Origin: Craterostigma plantagineum
Lineage: Eukaryota; Streptophyta; Magnoliopsida; Lamiales; Linderniaceae
Reading direction: 5' to 3'
Assembly (NCBI GenBank): GCA_027422505.1
Contig: JAPQWV010000122.1
Coordinates: forward strand, 248,001-312,000
Length of the DNA stretch: 64,000 nucleotides
Numbering within the stretch: the stretch's first letter is position 1; every line of letters begins with the position of its first letter. The notes under the pieces are model-generated. The model saw only the letters and a program-made list of their open reading frames with translations. It searched no databases and had not been told where the DNA came from. Below are positions 1 to 12,212 of the stretch, in pieces. The translations under genes were made by a program, and so were the position numbers.

Positions 1-2580
1 TACTGGATTGCTCCCTAGATGTGCATATTGAGCCAAGTCTTACCCAGTCTGCAGTTTCTTGCTCCTCTTAATTTTGCTAACACTAATGTTTGCTGTATGT
101 AGGTGGGATTGCAGCTTTCAGTATGGCAGCTTAGTTGAAGAGGTTGATGGTCATACAGCAGTACTCTACCACAGGCTTCAATTGGACTGGTTTCCTACGT
201 ATGTCTTAGTTTAGTTTTATGGTATTTCACAAATATATCTTGCTTCTTTTGCTGTGATTGGGATTTGAGTGGGTTAAAGATTACAATTTGTCGCCTGACT
301 GCTGAGGAAAGGATGCCATAAGTACTGTTGGATTTTATGATAATTTATGTTTTTCTATGAATGTTCTATTACATCAAGAAACTTGTTTGCTCTACCTTTT
401 CAGATTTGTATGGCCGCGTGACCTTTGCTATGTGCGTTATTGGCGGCGAAATGATGATGGGAGTTATGGTAAATGTTTGAGGCCTCAAGCATATGTACGT
501 TTTCAGTTTTATTTTCCACCTTATGACCCTTCTGTCTACCGAATCTGCTACTGCGCAGTTGTGTTATTTCGTTCTAGGAACCACGATAATTGTGGTCCCC
601 AGCCAGGTTTTGTGCGCGCTCACATAGAAAGTAAGCACTAATGCTATATTTCTGTAGCCATATAGAAAGTCCTTCCGTACATATTTTTTACTCTGTAGCA
701 TTGTGGAGAAAATGTGGATTACTATAATGTCCTCGTACCGTTTCTATACTGTTCTTAGGTGGAGGATTCAATATTTCCCCCATGAAGCCTCGGGATGGTA
801 AGCCCCGAACTCAGGTGCAACATCTTATGCAGATTGATCTTAAGGGATGGGGAGTGGGTTATGTCTCATCATTTCAGCAGCACTGTCTTCTCCAAATGTT
901 AAATAGTGTTGCCGGTGAGAATATTCGTCTCATACTTCAAATTAAAGCTTAAAATTAGCTGCTGTTGAACGGCATCTTTCTGAAGAAATTTCACCACATC
1001 CTTCGTCGTCATTAGTTTATATTCATTGATTCTAATATATCGGTATAGGATCTGACTGGTTGATCTTTTATTACTCTCATTTGCAACTGACGTTTTCTGG
1101 GTATGTACTGTGTCAGGGTTGCGCGAATACCTTTCACAAACTGATGAAAGACCAGCATCGTCAAGGATTCCAGTTATGGTTAATATGACATCAGTTTCGG
1201 GTACTTCAAAGAGGAGCCGAAAACTTCAGTCAGCTTCCGTTCATCATCGCAGCGCATCGCTCGATCAGATTCACGCAGCAAATAAGAATGCTCTGTTGAT
1301 GGATGACTTTTCTGACGAAGATGAAGATTATCAGGGTGGTGATTTAGAGGTCTGTTGAGTTTTTACACTGTTGAATTTTGGAAGGGTTATGTAAGTGATT
1401 TTCTCATTATCCTTCGATTTGATCATCATTGGCAGGATCTGTTATCGTCTGTTGAGATTGAAGACAGAAGAACTGGTAACAATTTTGAATTCAGCAAGCA
1501 TACATTTCACTCTTCTTATAGAATAATTGTACTAATTGTGTATTGTAATATACTTGTGAACTCTTACATCGAAGTCATTGAAGAAGAACCCAAGCAGAAG
1601 ATAGATCTGTCCATTTTCTCTGGAAACCTCCGCCGCGATGACAGAGATAAGTCTCGGAACTGTTGGATGGTATCTGATGGCAACAACTTTAGAGTTCGTA
1701 GCCGAAATTTCTGTTTCGACAAGTCGAAGGTGGTCAAAAGAATCATCGCTTTCTTTTTTCACTGATACGTAGTAAAAAATTAATGTACATTAAACTGAAC
1801 AACTTCCCTGCATTTGCAGATTCCTGCAGGTAAACATCTGATGGATCTCGTCGCTGTAGACTGGTTCAAAGATACTAAAAGGATGGATCATGTTGCCAGG
1901 CGCCGTGGTTGTGCAGCTCAGGTTATTATTTTTCTCTCCTTTTTTTTGTTCTATTTCAATATTTGCATTCTATTCAATTTGCTGATTTGTACTTCTAGTT
2001 TTCCTATTTATTTCATAGCTTCCCTATTTAAACGACCCTTTTCTGTGCTTCTTCTCTTCTAGGTTGCATCCGAGAAAGGACATTTCTCTATTATATTTAA
2101 TCTTCAAGTAAGCAACTGTCTATCTTAAGTTCTTTAACCATTTGTTTCTTTTGAAATTTTACCGAGGCTGATGATATAATGTTCACAAATCGAAGGTGCC
2201 TGGATCAACACATTACAGCATGGTCTTCTATTTTGTGACTCAAGAATTAGTACATGGATCTCTCTTGCAGCGTTTTGTCGATGGGGACGACGAGTTTCGT
2301 AATAGCAGACTGAAGCTTATTCCATCTGTGCCAAAGGTAAGAACCATGTCCTCTTGTATAGATAATCTTGCCCATACATATACAAAGTCCTCAACTCAAG
2401 TCCATTACTGCACACTATCACATGCTTTTGCCTACTTTTTCATGTTAGGGATCTTGGATCGTACGCCAGAGCGTTGGGAGCACTCCTTGCCTGCTAGGGA
2501 AAGCAGTCGACTGCAACTACATACGCGGCCCAAAGTATTTAGAAGTAGGAAACCCTTTTCTCTATTAATTTGCTCACACA

Positions 2581-2613
<33 letters not shown>

Positions 2614-2974
2614 GTTTAGATAAGAAGCTATGGGGTGGATTATCATGGGATGGTGTTGTAGGTTGATGTGGATATTGGGTCGTCGACGGTTGCAAATGGA
2701 GTATTGGGGCTGGTGATTGGTGTTATTACAACCCTTGTGGTTGACATGGCCTTCCTTGTACAGGTAAGTAAGAAAAGAGGTGGTTGGTTGTTAATCAATC
2801 AATTTCTGCAGTAAAAATGTCGTTTGTGTTTGATTTTGTTTACTGATGTGACTTTAGGCTAACACCACCGATGAGTTGCCTGAGAGGCTAATCGGTGCGG
2901 TCAGAGTTTCTCACATTGAACTATCTTCGGCCGTTGTGCCTACGCTTGAAGAGACAACGACGATTACCGAGTGA
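1..2974 (+). CDS. EDR2: EDR2-like protein, 3' part (START domain plus EDR2 C-terminal domain), partial
   Basis: The 3' portion of a multi-exon gene that begins before the window. The first coding exon seen opens after the AG at about 102 (WDCSFQYGSLVEEVDGH). Later exons encode FVWPRDLCYVRYWRR, a stretch with CGPQPGFVRAHIESGG, HLMQIDLKGWG, FQQHCLLQMLNSVAGLREY, the acidic MDDFSDEDEDY segment, then SGNLRRDDRDKSRNCW, IPAGKHLMDLVAVDWFKD, VPGSTHYSMVFYFVTQEL and GSWIVRQSVGSTPCLLG, ending SSAVVPTLEETTTITE with TGA at 2972-2974. This order (lipid-binding START fold, acidic linker, DUF1336/EDR2_C) is that of ENHANCED DISEASE RESISTANCE 2 and its paralogues, which restrain salicylate-linked cell death in Arabidopsis and bind phosphoinositides. 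The N-terminal PH domain lies outside the window. No stop codon was seen inside the exons read. Whether this is EDR2 itself or an EDR2-like paralogue is not decided. Confidence 0.9.
2583..2610. repeat. (CA)n microsatellite
   Basis: About 14 CA units lie in an intron of the EDR2-like gene. It is likely polymorphic and has no visible role. Confidence 0.95.
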
Positions 2975-3639
2975 AATAAAATGGCAAACACTATGCTATG
3001 CGCCATTCATTCGACTCCTTTTCATACCACCTATTATACTGCTACTGCTTCTGTATATTTGCTATTTTATGCTTTTTGTTTTAATTATATTCTTGTGAAT
3101 GCACATTCTGTATTTTTCTCAAATCTCATGGAAAATAAAGAATGGTTTTTTTTTTACGGTATCATGATGGTTTTTTTGCTGTTGCCCGAAGCGAAAAAAA
3201 CACCGATGTTGGTGTATAAGCAAAGCTATCACCATGTGGTGGTGGTTGTCATGGCTCTATTCTATGGTGAAGACAGAGAAAGCAAAAGCCATAATTATTA
3301 CGATCGGAAAAAAAAAAAAAAAAAAGGTGTTATAAAGGTGGCTTTGCTTTGGTCTTGATTTGTTCGTCACTTATCCTGGAAGAATGTAGGCAAAACTAAA
3401 ACACGTGTCTGATTTTCTCTCAAATCTCAGCAACCCTCGTCGACATTGGACTTTGGAGTAAAGCTTGAGAATTCATTATTACTACTAAATATAAATACAA
3501 CATATTGACCGAAGACCAAACCTATGTAACCGACACCTTCAAAATAACATATAATTCGCCCAACACCTAAATACCCACTAACCACCCCCATACACCATTG
3601 AATCTCATAATTACAAACTATATAGACCATAAGAGAGAT

Positions 3640-3644
<5 letters not shown>

Positions 3645-3683
<39 letters not shown>

Positions 3684-3724
3684 AGAAGAAGAAGAAGAAG
3701 AAGAAGAAGAAGAAGAAGAAGAAG
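3645..3724. repeat. (GA)n-(GAA)n compound microsatellite in the PLR leader
   Basis: About 36 bp of GA repeats run directly into about 44 bp of GAA repeats, ending five bases before the ATG of the reductase at 3730. It probably forms most of the 5' untranslated region. The frame upstream of the ATG is open through the repeat but has no in-frame ATG, so it is not counted as coding. Confidence 0.95.
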
Positions 3725-3729
3725 GAAAT

Positions 3730-4921
3730 ATGGCAACAAAGAGCAAGGTTCTTGTGGTCGGCGGAAGCGGGTACATGGGCAGGAGGATTGTGAAGGCTTG
3801 CTTGGCCGAGGGCCACCCCACCTACATTCTCCGGCGACCCGAAATCGGCCTCGACATAGACAAACTGCAAATCTTATTGGACTTCAAACAGAAAGGCGCA
3901 AAGCTAGTCGACGGCTCATTCTCCGACCATGGAAGCTTAGTCGACGCCGTCAGGCAAGTCGACGTCGTCATATGTACAATGTCCGGCGTTCATTTCAGAA
4001 GCCACAATATTCTCTTGCAGCTCAAGCTCGTCGACGCCATTAAAGAAGCTGGAAACATCAAGGTGCGTGTACACAATAAATTATTTTCGCGCGTGTCACC
4101 GATCGTCGTCTTCACCATCGTCATTACCATTATCTGCAGCGATTTCTGCCGTCTGAGTTTGGGTTAGATCCGGCGAGGATGGGCGACGCGCTCGAGCCTG
4201 GGAGAGTGACGTTCGACGAGAAAATGGTTGTGAGAAAAGCGATCGAAGAAGCTCAAATACCGCACACCTACGTCTTGGGCAGCTGCTTCGCTGGTTATTT
4301 CGTCGGCAATCTTTCTCAGATGGGAACTTTAGTGCCTCCCAAGGACAAAGTCCTCGTCTATGGAGATGGAAACGTTAAAGGTAGTGAGAAAAAATGCGGC
4401 CAAAATTAATCGTTATGACACAGTTTCCCATGTCTTCTTCTTTCTAGCCGTCTTTATGGACGAAGACGACATAGCAACCTACGCAGTGAAGTCCATCGAC
4501 GATCCTCGGACTCTAAACAAGACTGTGTACTTGAGGCCGCCGGAAAACGTCATGGGCCAGCGAGAATTGATCGGAGAGTGGGAGAAACTCGCCGGCAAGG
4601 AGCTTGAGAAGGTCAATACTTCGGCGGAAGATTTTCTTGCTCTAATGAATGGTTAGTTCGTTTATTACCCACCTTCTGCGTGCAATTTGAAGTATGTATA
4701 GCCTTTTAGATGTCGTACGTAAATGAGTTGTCAAATCATGAAAAAAAATTGCAGGTGCTGACTTTGCTGCTCAAGTTGGGATCGGCCATTTTTACCATAT
4801 TTTCTACGAAGGGCGTTTGACGAACTTCGAAATAGGCGAAGAAGGTGGAGAATCTGCTTCCGAGCTTTACCCTGAAGTTCGATACGCTCGTGTTCATGAG
4901 TATCTAAAGCGTTACTTATGA
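3730..4921 (+). CDS. PLR: Pinoresinol-lariciresinol reductase
   Basis: Four exons (3730-4062, 4140-4380, 4448-4651, 4755-4921) join in phase to 314 codons, the usual PLR length. PLRs are NADPH-dependent cytosolic reductases that turn pinoresinol into lariciresinol and then secoisolariciresinol in lignan synthesis. The N-terminus has the nucleotide-binding motif VVGGSGYMGRRI (about residues 8-19). Exon 2 has LPSEFGLDPARMGDALEPG and FDEKMVVRKAIEEA, which carries the catalytic lysine. CFAGYFVGNLSQMGTL and LRPPENVMGQREL follow, and HFYHIFYEG lies near the C-terminus. These segments fit PLR better than isoflavone reductase or phenylcoumaran benzylic ether reductase of the same family. The start is the first ATG after a long purine microsatellite. 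Enantiomer preference cannot be read from sequence by eye. Confidence 0.92.
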
Positions 4922-5102
4922 TTTTGCATGCATGTTTTTACGATGTAATAAATCGCGCAGAATTCGCGAGCTTTGCTTCGTCTTAACATCGATTTACAGC
5001 TCTTAAATGAAGGTAGTGCCATAAACTGACAGCATAATTCAAGCAGAAACCCCCCCATAGACTCTCTTTAGTGGCCAACAAACTATGTAATAATAATAAA
5101 GC

Positions 5103-8100
5103 TCAGTAACGATAGTATTGATAGTGTTGCTCGCCACCGTACTCATTATATCTATACAGTTCGTTAGGCGACTCGAATCCATACTGCTGATACAAGTTGT
5201 AAGGCTCCGTTTCGACCTCATAGTGTTGGTACACGTTATGAGCCGGCGGCTCGATTTCATAGTGCTGTACGTTTCGTAGAGTCCCTTCGTTTTCTTGACG
5301 ATTATCCTCTTCATTTTCTTGACGATTGTCCCCGTGCAAAGGCGAGGGCGAACTGAGCTCGCTTGGAGAAGAAGGCGACGGAGTATTGTCACGAGCTTGC
5401 TTTTCGTCGACTTTCACCTCAATCAAGTCAACTTCTTCGAACGAGCGAAAAATTGGGTGCAGATACGCGTCAGATAAGTACGCCTTCAGCTCTACCTCAG
5501 ACTGAGAAGCACGGTCTTGCTCGTCCTTGGACACTGCTTCCTATAAAGAAAACAAAAGAGTTCCCGAAATCATGGGATACTTTTAGGGCCATTTTATTAC
5601 GTCGTGGGCACGTTTCTTACCTCGAGAGGGTACTTTCTGAAGGCGGGCTCGAAGCGTTTCTTGCAGTACTTGTGAAAGGAAAGGGTCAGTATGGGAAGCA
5701 TTGCGAGCAATGGGGTCGAATGCGCTGCTTTTTTCGTGCTTAGTAAGCCCAGCAAAAGCAGCTGCGATATTAGCAAGCTCGTTACTATGCGAGTGTGGAC
5801 GTGGGGCCAAAATGCGCCTGCGCTCTCGTATTTCTGATTGTATACGTTGATCACCTGCGAAATTTTAACCGAAGTCGAATTTTTTTTCTTTTCTTTTTCG
5901 ACCGACGTAGATGATCATGTAAGCTTTGCTAACTAACCTGATGGCGATAGACGAAGCAGGCGAAGCCGAAGAATATGAGTATGAAAGGAAGGAGAATTGG
6001 GGTGACGACCATGTAAACAGCTCCGAGGAGAAAGTACAACTGTAGAGTAGGTAATGCTTGGGGCAAATCTACGCCGCCGGGATCCATAGCCCTTTCGAGG
6101 TCTCTTTGAGTCTTTACGAAGAACATGTTCTTCAGATGAAAGACGACGAAGTCTTTCACTCTGAGTATTTCGCAGGCGATTCCAGCCCAGCCGTCGACCA
6201 TTATGAAGGTGATGAAGAAGGTGGCTTTCATGGGGATTGATACGCCGATGTTTCTTGGAATCCTGCGATTAGGAGAAAAAAAAAAGGAAGTCTTTTCTTG
6301 GATCCTTTGCGTTAGTCATGATTGGACGAAAATAGGGTTCGTGGAGATTACTGAGTGGCTGACTGGTGAAGGAAAGCGTTGAGCTGTTGAAATGCCGTCC
6401 CGGCCACTATGCTTCCGAGGAAGACGTTGACAAGCATGAAGTAGTAATACTTGGAAGCAGTTCTACGTTCGAGTTCAGAGAAAGACGTATGTCCCTCTAT
6501 TTTGGACATGACCATTAAAACGTCGGGAAGAAAGTACAGAAACAGTTCAAGAACGAAACCGGGGAGAAAACCCTGTACGAAAGACTTGACGAATTTCCTG
6601 CCCGGAAAGAAAACAAAAAAAAGATCGAAAGAGATCACGGGATATGCTTGTTCTTACCATTCGACTACAAACTCGAGGACTGTTTTATTTCTTACCATTC
6701 GACTGCTGGCCTGAGCCAAGGAGCAACTTTCTCGAGCCCTTCGATGTTCGCCAAAGATTGCACGAAAGCGATGGGAATCATGTAAAAGAAGACCAACGCA
6801 AAGACTACCAGCGATATAACGAGCTTTCTGATGCTAAGCGAGACGAAGGGTATCTCTAAGTTCTTCCAATAAACGTCGCGAGGCTCGGGCGCCCAGTCGG
6901 TTATCCACGTTGTAGGGTTTTTGCTCTGCTGTGTCTGCGCACACACAGCTGCGCCCCACCTCGAATCGAACGATACGAAGGCAGCTGGCGTCACGTATTT
7001 AGGGTCTTTTATTATTTTCTCTCGCTCCATCGTCAACTGCATCGCAGTGAAAAACTTAGCATACGGCGATTTACTCGAGCATTATTACAAGCCAGGCGTG
7101 GACTTACGCGCTTGTCGAGGTACTTTATTTGATCTCTGTAGAAGTCGATCGAATCGACCTTTTCGCCCCACAGTCCACAGAAGCCTCTCTGAGCGATAGC
7201 GACGAAAACAACGCAACGACATGTTTCGCGAAATCTTTGCAAAGTTTTTTTCAGACAGAGTTTAAGGAGTTAAGTAATAATACCCTTGTGGTAGGCCTTT
7301 TGTGCTGATGCCTTTCGAACTTGAGCTGATAGTAGTCGAGCCAATTCTGAAGACGGTTTCTTCCCCTGACCAGCTTTGCGAATTTGTTGGCGTCGTACAC
7401 TGCCTGGAAACAGATTCGCGCATCGACGAAGAAATGGGGGAATTTTTCAATCGAAGATCATAAATTTCGAGGACCGAAGTCGAACAGTTTTTCGATCGCC
7501 GAAGTTTTATTACCTGGTGACATAGGTAGTGGTCGGGATGGTTCCTCCGAAAGAAGGCCTCGACGTTATCTGATACAGAGCGTTTGCTCGTATTTGGCAC
7601 GCCTCTGACAAGAACCTGAAGAGTCCATCAGTTAGGTGTAAGAAAATTCAGAGAAACGCGCAAAGAAGACGAACTATGTGAACTGCGGAAGCTAACTGTG
7701 AATTGCTCGGCGCGCATTCCTTGTGAGGCCAAGAAGCTTAGCCTCATCTTTGCAACTCTATCGTACTCCTTGTAGAGCACGAAACAGGCCCAGAAAGTAA
7801 ACAAGTATTCGAGCGATACGTGGACGAAGAACCTTAAAAAAAGCCAAGATGGAGTCTCTTTCTATCAATGTCCGATGAAGAAGGGAAGCTAAGAAAAGGG
7901 ACTTCAAAGCTCACTTGTAAGACTCGGGCTTAACATTCGATATCGATAGCTTATCGATGTCACTAACGACCAAGTCTCGGCTAAGGAAAGACAATGTTCC
8001 ATCGGAGACGTTCACTGGGATCAGTATTAGGTGCGCAACTATGGCTATTGGTCCGAATATTTTCAAGCTGTTGCAGAGGTTAAGAAAGAACACAAGATAC

Positions 8101-8481
8101 TAACCGACTTGCAATAATCAGAATCATAACTGAAAATTGACCAATAAAGTTGGGATTTTGGGAGTACCCAAGAGCGTAAATCCTCAAGAAAACAGCAGAA
8201 TCAAGGCCAGCGTGGTCGATAATGGCAGCCTCGCTCATCTTCATAGCTTTAGGCATCCAATTGAGGAAAGTGAAGTAAGTCATGACATTCAAATTGACGT
8301 ATCTGCCCACGACGCCGCCCCAGCCTCTCGGGCTCGTTCTCTTCCCAGAAATGTACCATTTGGGAAAGTAAACTCTGTCGTTGACTGGTTGAATTCTAAG
8401 AACTGCAAAGGCTAGTAAGAATGCAAATGCGCCGAGTATGTTGATCAGAGCTGACACACCAATATCACTGAGAGTCGCCAT
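5103..8481 (-). CDS. OSCA1: OSCA1-type hyperosmolality-gated calcium-permeable channel (CSC1-like)
   Basis: Multi-exon minus-strand gene. It starts at 8481 (MATLSDIGVSALINI; exon 1 is 8168-8481) and ends with TGA at 5103-5105. OSCA/CSC1 proteins are dimeric TMEM63-family cation channels opened by membrane tension or osmotic stress, giving early calcium signals. The first helix and the conserved VYFPKWYISG appear in exon 1. IFGPIAIVAHLILIPVNV and SDIDKLSISNV follow, then the cytosolic RNA-binding-like region with VLVRGVPNTSKRSVSDNVEAFF. The pore-domain exons hold KNLEIPFVSLSIRKLVISL, FLPGFVLELFLYFLPDVLM, RTASKYYYFMLVNVFLGSI and ATFFITFIMVDGWAGIACEI. The C-terminal segment (CKKRFEPAFRKYPLE, AYLSDAYLHPIF) is that of the OSCA1 clade. 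The tail is acidic, serine/proline-rich and tyrosine-rich (HYEVETEPYNLYQQY), which looks lineage-specific. No frame break was seen. Confidence 0.9.
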
Positions 8482-9293
8482 ATACTTGTATCTTTTTTTT
8501 TTTCTTTTCTTTCTGTGTTCTTATGAGCTATGGTGGAGTTGAAGAATGCGGTGATGATGATCAGATCATGTGCAGTAGAAAAGAAGGTTTAGGGACCAAT
8601 GAAACTTTCTTGTCGCTTTGTTTTTTGCTTTTAGATTTGGTAAGCCGAAGAAAGGAGGAGAATTTCAACGGAAGACGGAATATTTTTTAGTTAGTGTAAG
8701 GTAAGCTTTTCTTTTTTTTTTTTGGGTTCTCTGTGTTTTTATGCTCGTGAGTGTGAGTTGTTTTTTAGCGTTATTATTTTTCGGGATGGGGAAAGAAAAT
8801 GTTATCCTTTCGCAAAGTGCGAAGGTGAGGGTGATGTCAACTGTTAAAATTAAGGATGTCTTTCTTTTTTTTCTCTTTCCTGTCAAAATTATTGATAATA
8901 CAAAAATCAAGATAATCCAATGAAATGAAAGTCGTCTAGAAACAATTTTTTCACGTCCGTCGCACTCATCTTTTGTAAAATGGGTCCATTATTTGAGTAT
9001 ACTTTTGGTAATATTAATTAGGGGCTAATACAGGACAGATCATATAGAACTTTCAAGTGGTTAAATCTGTTTATTAGTCTTACACATCCATGTATCGTTT
9101 TCTCGGGATCTTTAAACAATGGTTCAACATTTGGACTTTTACTCTGACAGCGATGATTGAACTCCAAACTTAAATAGATAAATCACAATGAAATACCTTT
9201 GTCTCTTACCCAACAAAGTCTCTGTAATAGAACCTTAAATAAACGTCGATGAGAGACCACAAACTCCAACATGCAGTTTGATGTATGTATATT
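8482..9293. other. Intergenic spacer with the OSCA1 promoter side
   Basis: AT-rich DNA between the OSCA1-like start and the 3' end of the SCAMP gene. It should hold the OSCA1-like promoter and leader and the SCAMP 3' UTR. No open frame, hairpin or known motif was convincing. Confidence 0.6.
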
Positions 9294-11846
9294 TTACTTG
9301 TGTCCACGGAAATACATGTATACTTTCTGCAAGAGAGATATTTAATTAGTAGATAAAATAATAAAAAAAAAATCTGTGGTACTAAATATTCACGAAGGCA
9401 AAAAACTAATCTTTTACCTGAAGTACCCACAAGCTAAGGAGTGTTTCCAAGCAAAACATTGCAAACCCAACCAGGTAAAAGACCTGCTTGGAAGCAAAGA
9501 ATCGTCGTGAAGCGTAGCAAAGCAACCAACAATGGATATTTGATATTTCTTCAGGCAAAATTATGAAAGAAAATCTCACCCCAACCAAGACGTGGTCAGA
9601 GAAGACGTCGACTGCAGAAAGGATACCTCTGGCGAAGAGAAAAACACGAACATATTTAGAGCTCTCAAGCATTCATAAAAGGCCAGACTCTAAAGTTTTT
9701 TTTGGGGGGAACGGTTGAAATCAATCTTACGTAAATGATTTCCCATGGAAGACAATTGGAGGTGCGATAGCAGCAACTACACAGAATGCAATGTGAAGCT
9801 GCACGATGGATATATGTTAATAAAAAGATGATCAAGAATAATTACCTATTTCATGTACGATTTGTGGAGTATCAATTGCCAACACATACCAAATAGAACA
9901 TGAAAAACCAGCCGAATTTGAGCGCACTATTGGTCCTGAAGATCAGATTTTACAGATTAACCGTTGTTATTTCCATTACAATGTCTTAGGAAAAGATAGG
10001 ACGGGGATGTAAGCGTAACCTACCTCATCGCACGATATAAAGGACGATACCAGAGCACATAAGAAAGAGGAATTCCCATAAATGCATAGATAATAGCTAA
10101 GAAGAAAATCTTGACTCCTACAGATAGTAAACCACATTTTAGCAATTTAATAAATCCTGATTTGTATTTGTAAAATGTTTATGCGAAAAGCAGTTAAAAC
10201 TTACCACCGCCCTTTATCCAGCAAATGGTGATCGCAAGGACGTTGAACACGAGACAAAGGACAACACCTATACCCAGCCCCGAACACATCAGAGGTTAAC
10301 ACACGATTCCTCGAGGTAACAGTAAAATAGTAGGAACAAAAAAACTTTAAAAGGCAACATTTGTAAATTATGGCACCAAATACGCACCTAGCCAACTAGC
10401 AAATGCAAGATACTGTAACCTTTGAGCATGAACTGGTATTTCATTAGCTATATCATGATGGATAATGGGGAAAAATGGTGGCCAATTCTTATCATCAACA
10501 GGAACTCCAGCTGCATGAATGGGTTATAGAATGATAAAGATAGTTATCAAAGAGTGGAAGTCGGCATTCATGACGTGTTATCCCTAATATTTTCACTTAC
10601 CGCTCGCAATGGCATCTTCTCTGCGTTTAATTTCCTGCGAAACGAAAACAAAGCAATTGAGCACAAAAGCATGTATTTTATGTACACGTCCGAAGTCAAT
10701 AACAGCACGAAATGAGATTATTAACAGACTTTCTCCAACTTCATGTCATACAGAAGAATTCTAATCCTCATATCAGCTAATATTGCTTGACACATGCCAG
10801 AATTTCCAAGATATTGATCAAGGCCAAAATCTAACCCTTTCCCTCCTATTCAAATCTGCTTCCCAATTAGCAAGCTCTGTACCCTTGTTTTTGTTTCCCT
10901 GAAAATATATAAAAGAAGTTATTGAATATTGGATTGAAGATAAAATCATCCTATAGTGTACCAAGTAGATTCATTACGTTCATAGTATCTAAAGGTATAT
11001 CCACAGTAGCATCATGCTTTTGACCAAATCCCAATGTATTAGCAACCACTTTAGGAATTCTTGACTTTGATGAGGTCCCATTCTGCAATAATCCAACCAG
11101 CAGAACTATCTATGGTCAGAGTGAAAACAAAATACCAGTCACGGAGTCATCAAGGTCAAGGTCAAGGTCGTAGCATCATTTACCTTCAATTCACCTACCA
11201 TGCATTTCATAATACCGTATACTACAATTTCAAAAGCATTTTCCCATGGATCTCAACATAATCTTGACTCAAAGAAAAATGAGCATTCGCTACTTTATAC
11301 TCCGCAAATAGATCATATTCCAACAATATTTTGCACTTCACCAGTCAACAAGTTTTCATTACTCAAATATTCAGTCAAAGCGTCCCTACAAAGAAGTTGA
11401 TATGGAATAAGCTCATCATTTCCAAAATTAGAAACTTCAGTCAGAAAATGCCAAACCGTGCCTTCGTTCAGTACACTTCGTCTTCGCAAGCTAATTTTCT
11501 CAACAGATCAGTCCAACTAACCATTACTTTCATATAAAACCCAAAATCGCGACAGCTCCAAAAACACCATAAAATACACCTCCAAACTCATTGCCTCTAC
11601 AAACAACCCCTACTGAAATCTACTCAAACCAGAATCGGATCTAATCAAATCAGTCACAAAATCACCGCGACACACACGAAGCTCACGCACGAGCTAGACA
11701 CAAGCATCAGCCAGAAAGCTCTGATGGAAGAAATCCAAACATAGGCAGATCTAAGGGGCAAAAAGGAAGCAAAAAACAATTACCGAAAATGGATTGACTT
11801 CAGGCTCCTCCTCGTCAAATGGATTCGGCTCGTTTCTCCGATTCAT
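9294..11846 (-). CDS. SCAMP: Secretory carrier-associated membrane protein (SCAMP)
   Basis: Many short minus-strand exons. The start at 11846 gives [20 protein letters not shown], with the NPF motifs typical of SCAMP N-termini. Later exons give [17 protein letters not shown], a coiled-coil stretch with [11 protein letters not shown] and [11 protein letters not shown], then [18 protein letters not shown] and [16 protein letters not shown] leading into the first membrane helix. [35 protein letters not shown] and [16 protein letters not shown] are further membrane segments. The last exon encodes only [10 protein letters not shown] before TAA at 9294-9296. SCAMPs are four-helix proteins of the trans-Golgi, early endosome and plasma membrane that act in vesicle traffic. 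The tail lacks the longer, lysine- and alanine-rich C-terminus of many plant SCAMPs. I recall both forms in plants, so this is probably a subclass rather than a truncation. Internal exon edges were not all fixed. Confidence 0.87.
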
Positions 11847-12212
11847 AGCTGCCTCTGCTATAATGAGAAGATGTCTGGGAATTCAACAGAAATCAAAAGT
11901 AATCAATGCGGCTTATATACTACTCCAGCAAGAACATATAGATACAGCTTTTGTAAGCATAAAGTTGAGAGAGAGAAGAGTTGCTGCGTGTACGTTGCTT
12001 CAGCTGCTACAGTATTTTAGCTGCCTTTTACGAAGCGGGATTTTGGGCTATTTTCGTTAATTTCCAAACAGCCCTACATTTATAACTAATTATATTGCAC
12101 ACCGGATAGATTTCATAATCGGGCTTTTCGAAACTGGAAAATTGCATCTTAAGCCCAATACTACTAACCCGATAAAAGCACAGGCCCAATATTTAGTCTT
12201 TCTCCGTATTGC

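Noticed and set aside
3598..3729. In-frame N-terminal extension of the PLR through Arg-Glu and Glu repeats
   Set aside because: The upstream frame is open but starts only at TTG, and the repeats come from the microsatellite; the family start is the ATG at 3730.
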